From Actinernus sp. WN-2022 (Eukaryota; Cnidaria; Anthozoa; Actiniaria; Actinernidae): a stretch of DNA of 64,000 nucleotides. The notes beneath the pieces were generated by a model. The model was not told where the DNA came from. It saw nothing but the letters and a program-made list of their open reading frames with translations, and did no database searches. A program made the translations under genes and the position numbers. Position 1 is the first letter of the stretch. Every line of letters begins with the position of its first letter. Where the stretch lies: positions 71,943,537 to 72,007,536 of the forward strand of contig JAOWCC010001589.1 in assembly GCA_030867875.1 (NCBI GenBank), read 5' to 3'. Of this stretch, positions 29,801 to 44,800 are shown piece after piece.

Positions 29801-32800
29801 ATTGATCGGTACATAAGTATAACGGAGCTAAATTATGTAGGGTCTTGAAAGTAAGTAGATTAAGCTTAAAAATTATCCTATATTTAATTGGTAACCAATG
29901 GAGCTTTCTGAGTGTGTTAATGTGTTGCAGATTGACCACGGGCAGGATTTACAGTGGTTATCAGAGATGCGACAAGTGTCTGTCTTGTTTATTAACATGG
30001 TGATGCCTGATAAGGGCGACCACAGTGCCTGGGCACTGCAGACAGCATTTGAGATTATTTACGAAAACGTTAGACGACTAAGAGGTAAGCATTTATAAAA
30101 GCTATGAAGCATGTGGAATGCGGCTGAAAAATAGTGAATCTACCGGCGTACAATGTATACTCCCCCTGTAGATAATAACCTCTCCTCCCTTTACACTCCA
30201 TGCCCTCTGTAGATAGTCCCTCTCCCCATCCCCATCCCCCTCCCCATCCCCATCCCCCTCCCCATCCCCCTCCCCCTCCCCCTCCAAAATAAGATTTTTT
30301 TATGGTTTATTATTTTTAACTAATACGTTAATTGTCGATATTAAAATGCTGTACTGTAACAAAAAGAATGCGAGTGTTCGCTGTTTTTCCCCTCTTATTT
30401 TTTCCCTGTTATATATAATACCCCATGCGTAACACCCCCCAATATATACATATATATATTTAACAATTAGACCCGCAGCCCGAATGGGCTACGAGTCAAT
30501 AGCCCATGAGGCGCAGCCGAATGGGCTATTTAACTCGTAGCCCATGAGGGCGAGAGGTCTAATTGTTTTAGTATAAACTAACTAGTCGGACAGTAGAAAA
30601 TAATAGAAAGAAACAAATTGAAGTTGAATTTTTTTTATTGTTTCGTGAAAATGCGTGCGGTTTTTCTCTATCATAGGCTATCACAAATAGACCTATAGTA
30701 GGGTGGCCAATCAGAATGCAGGATTCGTAATAGTCCACTAGTTGGTTTATACTAAATATATATAGTCCTAAACAGTCCGGCTTCGATATATGGGCGGCAC
30801 AATGTTTTGACGACACCACCATTTTGTGGTTGCATAAAAGCGGCTTGCGTCCGGCGACTTGACGCTGTCACATTATAATCTTGAAGCAGTGTGGAACTCA
30901 AACTATTGAATTCAAGTCTTGAAATTAACGTAGTGCTTTCTTTGTTGTACAGGAAACTTGAACAAAGTGTTCTCATTCGACAAGGTGAGTGTCTATTGAC
31001 GAAGCTATTTTTTACGACATTGCATAAAAAAGTTCTACCTCCACGAAAAGCGAGAAGAAAAGAAGGCTCTGCAGCATTCGTTGTCTCGTACCAGACTCAC
31101 TCAGTCGGTCACTCAGTCGTATCATCTTTGTCTGCCATTGTTGCAGTTTAAACCAAAAGTTTAGCCGCGCTCGCTGATAAACCGGTTTTAACAGGATTGA
31201 CAAGCCCATAATCTTGGGCGATCGAAAACAACACGAATGCAGCATCATGTTACACGTAATATTCAAACATGATTGGTTGGAATGTTTTACATGTCCCGGT
31301 ACACGACTCATGTTACACGTAATAGAGTGGATTTCAATTGAGTGTCGGAAGTGTTTTGGTTTTGCGTTTACTAAGCTCTCCTATTGGTTGAGAAAGTAAA
31401 CCAACCAATCAGATTCCAAAGTAAAACCAAACGCAAATTGGTTTTGGTTTTGCTTTGGTTTGTCATTGGCTCACAGAGAAACCATTTATGAGTTACTTGT
31501 GATTACTCGCTCCTATGATTGGCTGGCTGTGGGTAATTTGCGTTTGGTTTTACTACACTCAACTGAAAACCGCTCTATTCAAACATGTTTGGTTGGAATG
31601 TTTTACATGTCTCGGTACACGACTCATGTTACACGTAATATTCAAACATGATTGGTTGCAATGTTTTACATGTCGCGAGACAAGGTACACGACTCATGTT
31701 ACACGTGATATTCAAACACGATTGGTTAGAATGTTTTACGTTGCATGACCCATGTTAAAGGTAATATTCAAAACATAATTGGTTGAAATGACCATTATCC
31801 TCTTTGAAAAGCTAAAGACTACAGGTGAAGAATAGATCAGAGTATGTCATTTAATTGGTCGTTTTCTTTCAGGGTTGTACATTTCTTGTGATCTTCGGCT
31901 TCCCAGGTGACAAACACGAAGACGATCAAAAACGTGCTCTCGTAGCGGGCCACAGAATTATCGATGCCCTGCATGCTGTATCAGAAATCACGTGAGTGCA
32001 CGGGGGAATAACACGACTGTCCTAGGGGAGGGGGGGGGGAGAAGGGTCTACTTGAACACATAGAATCCTTTCTATGTTGTGCCTTAACCGTACCGTACTG
32101 CGGTACTCTATTTTATTATGCTGCAGGCATGAAGCGATAGGCGTTACCACCGGAAGAGCTTTCTGTGGTGTTGTCGGGCATCGCGATAGACATGAGTATA
32201 CTGGTTAGTATAGATACTCGCAGAAGCCATTACCAGGAGCGTCCATCTCCCATACTAGGTCTGTGAGTCAGCGTATGACCGGCTTGAGCTATATTTAGAA
32301 CAGATCTCACGGGAGTTCACGTGCCCACACTTTGAGAATCCAATCAAACCATAGTCAGGACAATGCAGCGTTAGTAAAATCACCTCAAAGAACAATAGAT
32401 CATTCTTAATCTCGGTAATTACGGCAAGCATATGCACGATCGCAGCAGAGTCAGTTACCCGGGAAACATGTTCTAAAAATAGCTCAAACCGGTCATACGC
32501 TGACTCACGGGTATAGTATATATGGACGCTCCTGGTAATGGGCTCCTGATACTTGCTACTCGTACTCAACCTCGTAGTTTGGCGATTGTTAGTTATCTAT
32601 AGTCATAATATCTGCGTACACCGATTGCCGCCAAAATAGCTATTTAATAGATAGCATTTTTCCTTATCTCAGTACTCTTTATAGTTGCACAGAAGGCATC
32701 AAAACGTGACGAGAACAAACAAGTACGACACGAGACACAGTCGAGTAGTGTGACGGTTGTTTTCGTCACGTTGTAACGTCAATAGTCCAGATTTGTATTC

Positions 32801-35800
32801 GAAAGTTACCAACTGAATGCGATGACTACAGATGCATTGATACAGGGTTAGCCTCGTTCTTAAGTTCAACATTCATAAATACCAGCAATTATAAGAAGGT
32901 GGGTTATTCACAATAGGAGATATTGTAGCTGAGTCTACGAATAGCAGTTTCAGCGGTATTGACCCGAACGCCTCACTTCAATGTAATGAAGCGCCATTGA
33001 AACCATCATTCTTACACGACACCAACACCCTCCTAAACAAGCACGACTAATTTAGATACACAGTTTGAATAGCGCTTCATTACATTGAAGTGAGGCGTTT
33101 GGGTCAATACCGCTGAAACTGCTATTCGTAGACTCAACTACAATATCTCCTATTCGGCGTATTGTTGTAGTTTCGCGTTTTGCACCTTCTCGTTGGTATT
33201 TATGAATGTTTAACTTAAGAACGAGACTAACCCTGTATACATGCGTCTGCGGTCATCGCATTCAGCGGTAATTTTCAAATAGGAAACTGGACTATAGTGA
33301 ATCTTTAAGAGGACAGACCCAAGGCAAAATGACATCTAAAAAAACGTTCGACACAGTTGACCACGCTATTCTTCTATCTAAATTAAAAGAATACGGGGTT
33401 AGAGGCACCTCGTTGGAATGGTTTGAGTCATACTTAAATAATCGTAATCAAAGATGCTTTGTAAACGGTTCTTTCTCAGACAATCGACCATTATCATGTG
33501 GCATTCCCCAGGGAACAATCCTTGGACCCCTCCTTTTCATTTTATACATAAATGACCTGCCTAACTGTCTCTCAAGCTGTCAGCCTCGTATGTATGCTGA
33601 CGACACGCATTTAACTTTTGCAAGTAACAATATTGATAACATTAATTGTGTTGTGAATGAAGACCTCGCCAAAATAAATGATTGGCTCATCGCAAACAAA
33701 CTTACATTAAATAAATCTAAAACTTAATTCATGCTAATTGGATCGAGACAAAAGTTAAGTACGTTTAATAGATCCCCATCTCTAGTCATTGATAATGCTC
33801 CTATAAAGCAAGTCACTTTTTCTAAATCTCTTGGAGTTACTATTGATGAAAATCGATCTTGGAATGTACACATTGATAATATATCTAAGAAGATTGTTTC
33901 TGGTATCGGAGCGCTGAAACGTTGCAGACCGTTTGTTCCCTCGGCAACGCTGGAGTTTATTTACAATGCCCTGGTTAAACCGCATTTTGATTACTGCAGT
34001 GTCGCCTGGGTAACTGTAATATTACCTTGTCTAACAAACTACAAAAATTGCAAAACCGAGTAGCTCGGATTTTAACTCACTCCAGCTATGATACCAATGC
34101 TGATCTTCTATTTGAACGACTCGACTGGAGAAAACTCGACTCACAGCGTCAATTCCAAAAGGCTATTATGGTTTATAAGTCTGTGAACAACCTTGCTCCT
34201 GATTACCTTAGTGCAAAATTTACTGATCGTAGTAGTGTTACGAACTATTCCCTGAGAGACACCGAGGGCAAACTTGCCATCCTCTGCCCCGCACAAATTT
34301 CATGAAAAATAGTTTTAGCTACAGCGGAGCAGTACTCTGGAATAGTCTACCAGTGGAGTTGCGGCAGGCAAGCACTCTTAGCAGTTTTCGATCTGGCTGC
34401 AGCAGCTTCTTCTCTTGAATTAAACTCTTCAGTTATAAACTGTAATTCACACGGCACTCATGTAAAGCAGGTAGTTTGTAGTTATATTAGATTAGTTAGT
34501 AGTTTTCATAATTTATCATATTTTATTGAGCGATTGTATTATTATAATTATTTATTTTTAGTAATTTATATCCAACTGATGAATCAACCGTGTCTAAATA
34601 AAGTTATACATACATATTTGTTTTTTACAATAATTAGCGAAACAAAAGGACACAGAATGATTGCAAAACGTGATTGTATCTGTGCATCTAATGACAAAGT
34701 CATGGTTATAGACCAATCAGAGAGCTTGTTCCGCCATTATCAAGTATTGCCAAGTAAGTTACCTAAACAAACTATTGCCTATTGGGCAATGGAAGGTTAC
34801 TTTTCTAAGTTACACTCATCCTCGTTATTCATGTTGTACTACCTTTTCGTATACAATTATTTTAAATGAGTGCCTAGTGTAACACAAAGTTTGCTGGTAT
34901 TTCCCCTAGTGATAGGGCGCAGGGTCAATATGGCGGCTCGACTGATGGTGAACTACCCTGGAGTTCTGTCATGTGATAACGAGACGTATACGGTTGCCAA
35001 ATCGAAGCTCAAGAAGGAGGACTTCTTGTTACTGCCAACTAAACCATTAAAAGGAATTTCAGAGCCTGGTCCAGTAAGAGAGTACAACAGGAACCATGAG
35101 TGAGTAACCGAAACATGGTCATGACAAATAGAATTCCCTTACTTTTCCCTGACCGTCTTCAATCTTTTCCTGAGGCCTACTCGACAATTTTACATTACTC
35201 GTGCAGTACTTATCAATGCAAAAAAATCCACAAGCAACACGCCATGGCCTCCCAAAAATCCCTACAGCTACTATCCATAGCCACACATTTTACAACAACA
35301 TCCAATTTTCTCGCTTTCTGATTGGCTCTCCTCTCCGCTATATGCAATTTAAGTACGGACAATGAAAATGACGTCACTCGCAAGCCGTGGTAGCTTTGCA
35401 AAGTGCTTTCACGGCGAGGTTTGAATGGCTGTTAACTTGGCTTCCAAAAACAAGAAAATGAGGATTTCACAAGCATTTCATTACTAGGAGAAGTTAATCG
35501 GAGAGTCAAACTTCTTTGTAGTGTGCCATTTGGCAAAATGTGAGTTTTCTCTCGAGTGGAGAAAGTTTCGGCGAATTTTGTGACTAATTTAATATAACAA
35601 GAACTTTTCTGATCCAGAAAAAAAACAAGAAAGGATTTCACAATAATGCCATCAGTGACAGAAATTATTCGGTGAACCAAATTTCCTTGTATGCTGCCAT
35701 TTGTCAAATAAAGCTTTCTCTCGGCGCCGATAATTAGAAGTGTTTACGCTTTGAGTTTGACTTTCAATGGCCTTCTTTCGATTTGAAAGCCGTTTATTAC

Positions 35801-38800
35801 GCACTCATTTGAAGCTAAATGCTTCGTCGTTGTAAAAAAACAAATCGCATACATTTTGCCATTGTCCGTACTCGTATTGATCATATAAATGACGCCATAA
35901 AATGTCCAAAACTTTGAGTTTTGATCATTTTGACGTCATTTCTATGATCAATTCGAGTACGGACAATGGCAAAATGTATGCGATTTGTTAAATATACCAT
36001 GGCCTCCCAAACAGCCCTACATCTATCCCTAGCCAGCGAGCGGAGAAAACTATTAAAACAAGCTTATTTAGTGATCTGATTATGTCATTTATCAACAGTC
36101 GAGAAATTGAGGACGACGAGACGGAGTACCCCATATTAGGTAAGAAGGTAGCGTGCTTAAGTGCGCCTCCTTTGCTTATACCGTTTGCTCAGTTGTACCA
36201 ATCGGAAGTTTGCGCATTAGTTATGGTTATCAGTGAGTCAGAAAGTGGCAGTAGTAAGAGTTAATCTGTAGTTAATCTGTTTATTTGTCCACCGTCTAGA
36301 ATTTGGTTGTTCAAAGGCCTGTGGTTGATCCAAATCTTGCATCAGCATTTCACTGAATAGCCCACTTTGACGATGTTGCGCGCGCATCGCGCAGAATGGC
36401 CTTTGTTCGAGGGACACTTTGAGATTTTGGACTACATTAAGGTCAACTAATTATAATATTAATGAGTTAGAGGATTGCCCTACGATTGGCTTAAATAAAT
36501 GAGCTTTGGGAGTTGCTTGTCCCTAGCCGATCTCAAATGGAACGAGCTTTGGGAACTGCTAGTCCCAAGCCGATCTCTCAAGTGTAAAAGTCAATTCAAT
36601 AGAAGTTCGTAAAACCAGGTTAATGGATGAAAGAACCAAACAATAGTTTATCCACAAAATGACAAAGCCCTTCGGCTTAAACCTCATGCTCTCACTTTTT
36701 TCACAGCATGTTCACAACGCATCGCAAATAAGTCTAAATACAGATTCTAGGAAGCTGTAGCTTTAAAATGTAACGGTTATTCAAGCTTATCCGTGCCCTA
36801 GAAGTCAAACAAAATCACCAAATAAAACTGAACTGAGTATACTTTTGTTCAACTCGCGTCGAAGCGGTAAAAATAGCCGGTCCGCAATTCCAACTCATTC
36901 TCAATTTTCTCCCAATCGTGTTCAACTTGCATCGCAAATAAGTCTGAATACAGATTCTAGGAAGATGTAGCTTTAAAATGAGACATCATTCAAGCTTATT
37001 CTTGCCGGAAGAAATCAAACAAAATCGGATCCACAAAATCACCCACAAAGAAACTGAGCTAGTTGTGTTCATGCAACTCACGTAGAAGCGGGAAAAAAGC
37101 CGGTCGACAAACAGTGTTCCAAGCCGTTCTCAATAATCTCCCAGTCGTGTTCAAATCGCATCGCAAATAAGTCTGAATACAGATTCTCGAAATATGTAGC
37201 TTTAAAATGAGATGTTATTCAAGCGGTAACCGGTCGTTTTGATACCAGTCTCTTTCGATGCCAGCCATTTCGGTACCAACTCAAGACGTTTCAATACCAA
37301 GTCAGTTCGATACCAATTCCTATGATTTCATCTTCTGCCTTAACCTAACTACTCTAGTTCCGATGAAATCCTATCACGACAAGTAAACTTATGTTCTTAC
37401 GTAGTTTGACGCCATTCGATTTCAATAGAGCATCTAAAACCAGAGAAGAATCTACTTCAACTCGTTAACTGGCGTCCTCAGTTGTTATGACGCCGAAGCC
37501 GAACGCTTGATAAATTTTCTAAACCACAAAATACCCCGTTACTTATATCATTTAAAAGCTTTTAATGAACACTTTCACTTTTAAAATATTTTAGCCAATG
37601 CGTTTTCAAGAGAGTATCTAAAACCAAAGAAAAATCTACTTCGGCAACTCGTAATGGCGTCCTCAGTTGTTCTGATGCCGTCGCCACGAAGCAACAACAC
37701 CTCCCACGGGACTCAACACGCTGATCATTGCTCGACTTTGAAATTCCCGCTCGCTTCGCTCCGCTTGTTAAACACCCCCAAGGGACTCAACACTCTAATA
37801 CTCAATTGAAGAGTTCAATTCATCTGGTAGACAGAAATGCCGAATTATTTAACTTTTTCATTTTTTTAATCCAAGGTACAGAGTTTTTTGTGACCGTTTG
37901 GAGAGCTTGAGGTCTCATTTTAAAGTTAATTTTTAGGGCTACAAGAAGCCGCGTGTAAGCCATTTCTGCGTCTTATATTTCTAGTTGTAAATCGACCATG
38001 AATATTGTCCCGAGCAACTTTCCATACAAAATTCGCTCAAAACTAGCCAAGATTCAGAAGGCTAAGGTACAGGGTTTTTTGAAAGATACAACTAAAGTAA
38101 ATAGCCCAGCTGTTTTGTATGACCATTAGCTATAATAAGCCGCGTGTAAGCCATTTTTCTGTCCAAAAACCATAATATTAGAGCGCTTCAAAGGTATGCT
38201 GGTGAAGCGGTTTTCGCCGTTTTCTCTGTATTCGAATCTCCCGCTGCCTCATTAACCAGCAATGGTTCAATGATTTTCGGGCCTCTAATGAGATTCAGGG
38301 ATGAATATGTCCACTGATTCTGGGCGATGGCCATCAGAGAATAATAGATGTGACCTGCCAAATAGACTGTATGGCCCGCCAGTCTCTTGTTATTCAGATT
38401 TTATTTGCATTCAATGTTCTAGTTGCGTGCGCAACATCGTCAACGTGAGTTATAGTGCTTAATCTCGCCAATTATAGACATCCAAAATTTACATTTCCTC
38501 GCCGAATCTCACAAAATCCCGCCCATCCCATCTAATTTAACGGCAAGATTTGGACTAATAGCAGACCTAATTGACGTGACACTGTTGTGCGACCTACTCA
38601 GGCCGTCAAAAGGAAGTGGACGAGATGAAGACCCTCCTCCACGCTGTTAAGAGTGACGATGACACGCACACGGCAGGCAACAGACGACTGGCGATAGTGG
38701 AAGGAGAGGGAGGCATCGGGAAAACGAGACTAATAGAGGAATTCATGGATATCGCCGAAGATGAAGACTTTCGGTATGCAGTATACAATGCAACCTGACT

Positions 38801-41800
38801 GAACTTGTTCTCATAACCTGTCTGAACTTGTTCTCATAACCTGTACTATCACCGAGAATAAGGACTTTCTGTTTGAACTTGTTTCATAACCTGTCTGAAC
38901 TTGTTCTCATAACCTGTGAATATCACCGACAATGAAGACTTCCTGTCTGAACTTGTTTCATAACCTGTCTGAACTTGTTCTCATAACCTGTAATATCACC
39001 GAGAATGAGGACTTCCTGTCTGAACTTGTTCTCGACCGCTTGTTATTAAATGCACGAGGTTTGCCTCGTGTAACCATTTAATGGCTGCTTGCAAATTTTA
39101 CAGAGTTTCAAGCTCTTGCCAAATCTCGCCTGATCTTGCCTACCGTATTTACTCGAGAATGCGCCGCGGCGCTTATTACATTTTTCAACTTTTTGATGCG
39201 GCGCTTATTCGAGGGCGGCGCTTAATCGTGAGAGGCGCTTATTAAGACTCATTAAAAAACAACATTACTGAATAAAACATATAACTGCTCTTTATTTCTA
39301 AAAACGATAACAACAACAACAACAAATTCCGCTGTTGGTTTAAAACGAACGGTGTCGTTTTTCATTTTTGCTTTGACACTCTTCGAATAAGCGCCGCTCT
39401 AGAGCTCAAGTGCTTTGAACAATCGCCGCGTTGTTGTTGAGTGGTTCGGCGCTTATTAGTATTTTTGCTCTCATGTGCGACGCTTATTCTGGAGCGGCGC
39501 TGAATGTGGGGGAGGCGCTTTCGAGTAAATACGGTAATTTCTCATAACCTGCTTGAACTTGTTCTACTGAATAACCTGACTGAACCCTGTCTGAACTTGT
39601 TCTAATAACCTGTAATAAATGCCGTCTTGTAAACAGAGTAGACTACGTGGAAGCAGACATGACGCATGCGCACACGCCGTACTATGTGGTCCAGATGCTA
39701 ATTACCATATTACTAGAACTGGAGAATTGCCGTACGCCTGCCGAGAGAGAGCATGCGCTGAAGGAACACATAACAGACGAGGCTCTTAGGAACGACATAT
39801 GTCTACTGAACGATCTACTGGGTACACATGTGAGTTAATGGGGACACAGAAATGAGTTGAAGCAATGGGGGTGCGGAGGCCCTATATACTGCAATAACAT
39901 GTGTTATCATATTACACATACGACCCCCTGCGCGCATTCCTTTCAAAACCATTTACAAAAGTCACGAGATGGGGCCGTACTTGTCTGACGTGAGCGGGCC
40001 GGAAAAATTCGTCCATCCCTACTCGATTTTTGCTTGTTATTTTGTTCCATTAAAATGGTCACATGATAAAAACTTATTGACTGAGTAAAGTCGGACCGAA
40101 CGGGGTACGCTCGGTCCGTACGTCATATCTTCGAGCCAGATATTATCCCGTTAGGCCTCCCCACTCCGCCGTAGGAACAGCTTCCTTCCCCCGAGATCTT
40201 CAGAAAAAAACATATAATAAAAACGTTATTGACCAAGCTTGTTCGGCCAAGATGGGAGGATATATTGGCTTCGTTATTTTTTACAATACAATACAATAGA
40301 CTTTATTTTCAGAGGGTAACACTTAACAGTAACCAAAGGCACTGATGATCCCGTGGCCCTCTATTTACAATAATAAATACATCTATCTACAAAAAGTCTA
40401 CGATTCTACGATTAAAATGCTAAAATTCTTATCAGACTATAAAAAGATTGTAAAAACTATCTAATACAATAAGATAGACTAATTAAAAATACCCAAATTC
40501 ATAAAATCACTAAAAGTATTTGCACAAAGGGTGGTAGCTATGGATCTGCAAATCTAAGTTGTTTTTTTCTGTTTTAAAATAAGTTCTTTAAAGAGATTAT
40601 TTTTAAGACATTTGATTGATATGCTAGTTTTAAGAGTAGTACATAGTAGATAATTGGTTCCAGTCGCGAATGGAACGTACAGTGAAGGTTCGGCCTCCCT
40701 CGGTATTGTTTTTATATAACGGGCAACAAAGGTTTAGCTGAGCATATCTTGTGTTCCTTTGGTGTCTTTCAGAGTTTCTAGTTAGGAGGCTATTTAGATA
40801 TTCAGATATTTTAGAGTGTTTCGTCTCGGTCCATAAACACGCAAAATAAGAACTTGGCCAATATCCCCATCTTATCCTCACGCTTGGTCAATAACCTCTA
40901 TTTATGAATGATCTATTAGCAAAGTATGCAAGACAGACAGACAGACAGTTATTTTGGCGATACGACCTATTTCGGCCGAGAAAATCGAAGCAAATTTTTA
41001 TTTAAATAAGACCAATCGATCTGTACCAGATTTACATATCACCTATTACATATTCATTATTTCCTTCATGAATTATTAATGAGTTTAATAATCTTTAATA
41101 ATCTTATATTTTTTACCTTCAGTAATTCCCCATGGAATAGATTTATAAACGAATTGCATTAGTCATTCATTGATACTGAGAAACCTGATTTTCTCGCACA
41201 CTAGTTTGGATAGTGGTCGTCAGGCACAACGCAACCCTTGGTTTATTGTTAAAGTGTAACAGCTAGGAATCCAACGCGGATACGTTTATGCTGGCTAAAA
41301 TAGTCTGATAATCTATGCCTCATGGGAGAAAGAGAAAATCACAAATAGCTATCCAAGGGCGGGAGGGTGGGTATTCAACAACTTGCACAGTAGCTGTAAC
41401 GAAAACAACTGGTCATGTGACCCATCTTTCCCGCCTTTAAGTTCTCGCACCAGGTATGGCTGTGTGCGAGAAATGACTTCTCGCTTCATTCGAACCACAG
41501 CCAGCGAGAACTATAATTAGGTTTAGGCGTGATTTGCTCAGAATGATTGCTCTTTCATTCTTTGTTTAAGATTCCACCCAATGTCAAGTTCTCCCACATG
41601 GATTCGGGGCGCGTCACAGAGCATTTCCATAAACTGCTCTTTGGGATCGTACACCAGGCAAGCCTCGTTTTGACACAACCTGCAACCTCAGACTGATACA
41701 CACCGCGACAACACGTTACATACTTGCCAACTGTCCCGGATTGCGGGACCGTACCGCATTTCGTCCCCCCGTCCCGCATGAACACAAAATGTCCCGCATT

Positions 41801-44800
41801 TTCAGAATTTCCATAAATGTTCCTTATTTGTTACGCATTATAGGAGTTTCTTCAAAATGTCCTGCATTTTCCGAGGGAGGGTGGAGGGAGTAATGAGGAG
41901 GACGGGCGCCATGTTCTTTTAATTTTAATTTCGGACTCTTTCCGTACTGCGGTGTTGGTAAGTATGACGTTATGCTCCGGTGGCCGAAAGAATGAAGGCT
42001 CTGGGGTTGAAAGACAAGTTTTTGAGAGCTTAATATTTTTTTAGTAAATAAATTTCTAACTTAGTAAACTCACAGTGAATTACAAATTAAGAAACTTGAT
42101 TTCGGTTTACTGTGAACAACAACAACAACAACAACAACAATATATTTATTTATACTCATAAAGGTTTACAATATTGTGAGAAAAAAAAAAGGCGAATTAA
42201 AATAAGTTTTAAGTATGAGCTAACCTAGAATAACCTGCAGGTTAATCGAGCTAGGTAGCACGTATAATGTATTTAAATGTAGTTAATTGGTTGGGCTGTG
42301 GACCAAAAAAGAAAAGACACGAAAAGGAACATTGAAGTAGTTACTCATTTACTATAAGGACAAAAACGGATTACAGAGAATTATAGACAATGAAGCCGGA
42401 AACAAACAAGTGTTTGCAAGACAATGACCGGGCAATTAAGTAGAGTGATAGAAAAACAGCTTGTGAATAGAGTAGAGATATATAATGGTCTAGTAAGGCT
42501 GAGAGAGAGATTCTTTAAGTAGTCGTTTGAAACTATTTCGAGTATGATTTTTAAGGTTTTCGTCAATAGAATTCCACACAATGGTACCTTGAAAGCGAAT
42601 ATTGAACTTGCCATAATTTGTTCTTGCTTGAGTGAACCGATTGCAAGTGTTAATTGCTATCCACTCGAATCTTCGTCGCCACCTTCATCAAAATTTTCTC
42701 CAGTGTAACTGGAAAGCATACTCTGATAATCTGAGTAGTTATATTTGCATTTCGTGATGAGAAAGTTTACCATAATTTAGGGTTGACAGTGCACCTTTAA
42801 AGTGCCTCAGTCTAACCCTCTTGACATTTTTCTACTTATGAACCTGTGAAAGGTTTTGAGTACTTCTGCGAAGAAATTTTTGGTTTACTGATAATATTCT
42901 ATGTTCTATGCTTGTTTGAAATGGTGAAAAACTGACCTTTCCTGACCCATGACCGCGTAAGTAAAAGACTGGGTCGATTTCCTGGGGTGACGTCATCTCA
43001 TTAATGCATTATCCTCCATGGTGCTTTTCTATCACAACAACATCGGTTTATAGAAAATATACATAGTTTGTGAGTTGTTAGTAAAGAAAAAAAGTCATTT
43101 TAGACAAAATCCTAATTTATTCAAATTATTGCAAAGTCGAATTAATTAGATGACGTCAGCCCGGGAAATCGACCCAGGCTTTTACTTACGCGGTCATGGG
43201 TCAGGAAAGGTCCGATTTTCACCATATCAAATAAGCGTAGAACATAGAGTATTTTCTGTAAACCAAATTTTTTTTCGCAGAAGTACTCAAAACCTTTCAC
43301 AAGTTCATAAGTAGATAAATGTCAAGAAGGGTAAGAGCCACTTTCAATAATGTTCATTTGTCCTCCAGGTTGCAGTTGAGAAGCCATGTCTCTTTGTCGT
43401 CGATAATGCGCAATATATTGACCAAGAGTCGTGGGATTTTTTGGAGGATTTACAGCAGGATTCCCACGCCGTGCTGGTGCTCGCTCTTCGTCCTTTCTCC
43501 TCGGCAAATCCTCCATGTAAAGCTGCAGTGAGAATGATTAACCACGAAAAGACTATGAAATTTAAACTGGGTAAGTGTTTTGCGCTACACAACAACTACG
43601 GAGGGCATTTTCAGTAAAAAGAAAGTGAAAGTAGTGGGGAGGTTCTTCCTATATTCGGCTGGTAGAGGTGATCGTCGTATTTTAGGGTATGAAATCGGCG
43701 ATTTAGTATTTTTGGGGGGTTTTCAGGGTGATTTTTAGACCATTAGGTACATTTCAGGGTGGGAAATCTTTCACGGTTTGGTATTTTTTAGGGTATTTTT
43801 CCGGAGGTATTCCGACGGTCACCCCTACCATTTTTACCTTGAAGAACACGCAATACATCGAATCTACATAAGTTACTTGTCTATATCGGTCTGTATATCA
43901 GGTGGCCTGACCTGGAATACACGAAAGACGTGAGATAAATATTTACATACATACATAGCTTTCATTTATCATGCGTTCCCAATCGGGATTTCAACATATA
44001 ATTCTACTGTCATAACATTAATGTCATTACTACTAGGCTTTTTAAAAAAAATGTGAAAGTCTTGCTACTAAGGTTAATTATATCTATTTAGAAATCACTG
44101 GGGTTTCCTGCAATCTGATTGGTTTATAATAGTGACATCATTTTGCTGAACCAATCAAAATGGAGGAACCTCACAAATCAGCCAATGAAATAAAGGATTT
44201 GAGAAGCAATCACAAAACAAAATAAAACATATCTGGTAGCATTTCCTTTGCTGTAAACGTTTTCTCTAGACTTTGAGTACAAAATACATAGTAGATGGAT
44301 GAGTTTACGTAATTTAATATTTTATTCACGTAATAATGTAGATAGCCCATAATGCGTTTGCGGAGCTGCATGTGAAAACCTCGTTCATTTTCTTCTCTAC
44401 TGTGCCCACTAGCTATGTGCCCATCTTCGACTACCTTCAGCGACGCACCTATTTTTCTAATCTAAATGACAAGTGTTTAGTAGATTTTTACTCGGGCCAG
44501 CGTAGGCTCAATGGCGCCGACTGCTAATTAATTGTTTGTTGCCCATCGGTGAGGGGGAAAAGCTCACTTTGGTTCATAGATCAGGAACCTTGTATGAATT
44601 TTTACTAATTGCTGTGCCCCATACCAGGGGATATGATACAACGAGTTTGATTGGGTATTTGTGCAAATCTCCAGGGTACCTGGGAGTTGACCCCTGGTGT
44701 AGTAGCTGCCAGTAAATATGCAAAGCTACTGATACAGTGCAAAACTGAATGCTAAATCACTGGGAGGAAGTTAAAAGGAACATTGCATGTGTTATTTTAA

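Noticed and set aside
41555..41785. Minus-strand frame with Cys residues
   Set aside because: Shadow of sAC exon 16 and its intron.
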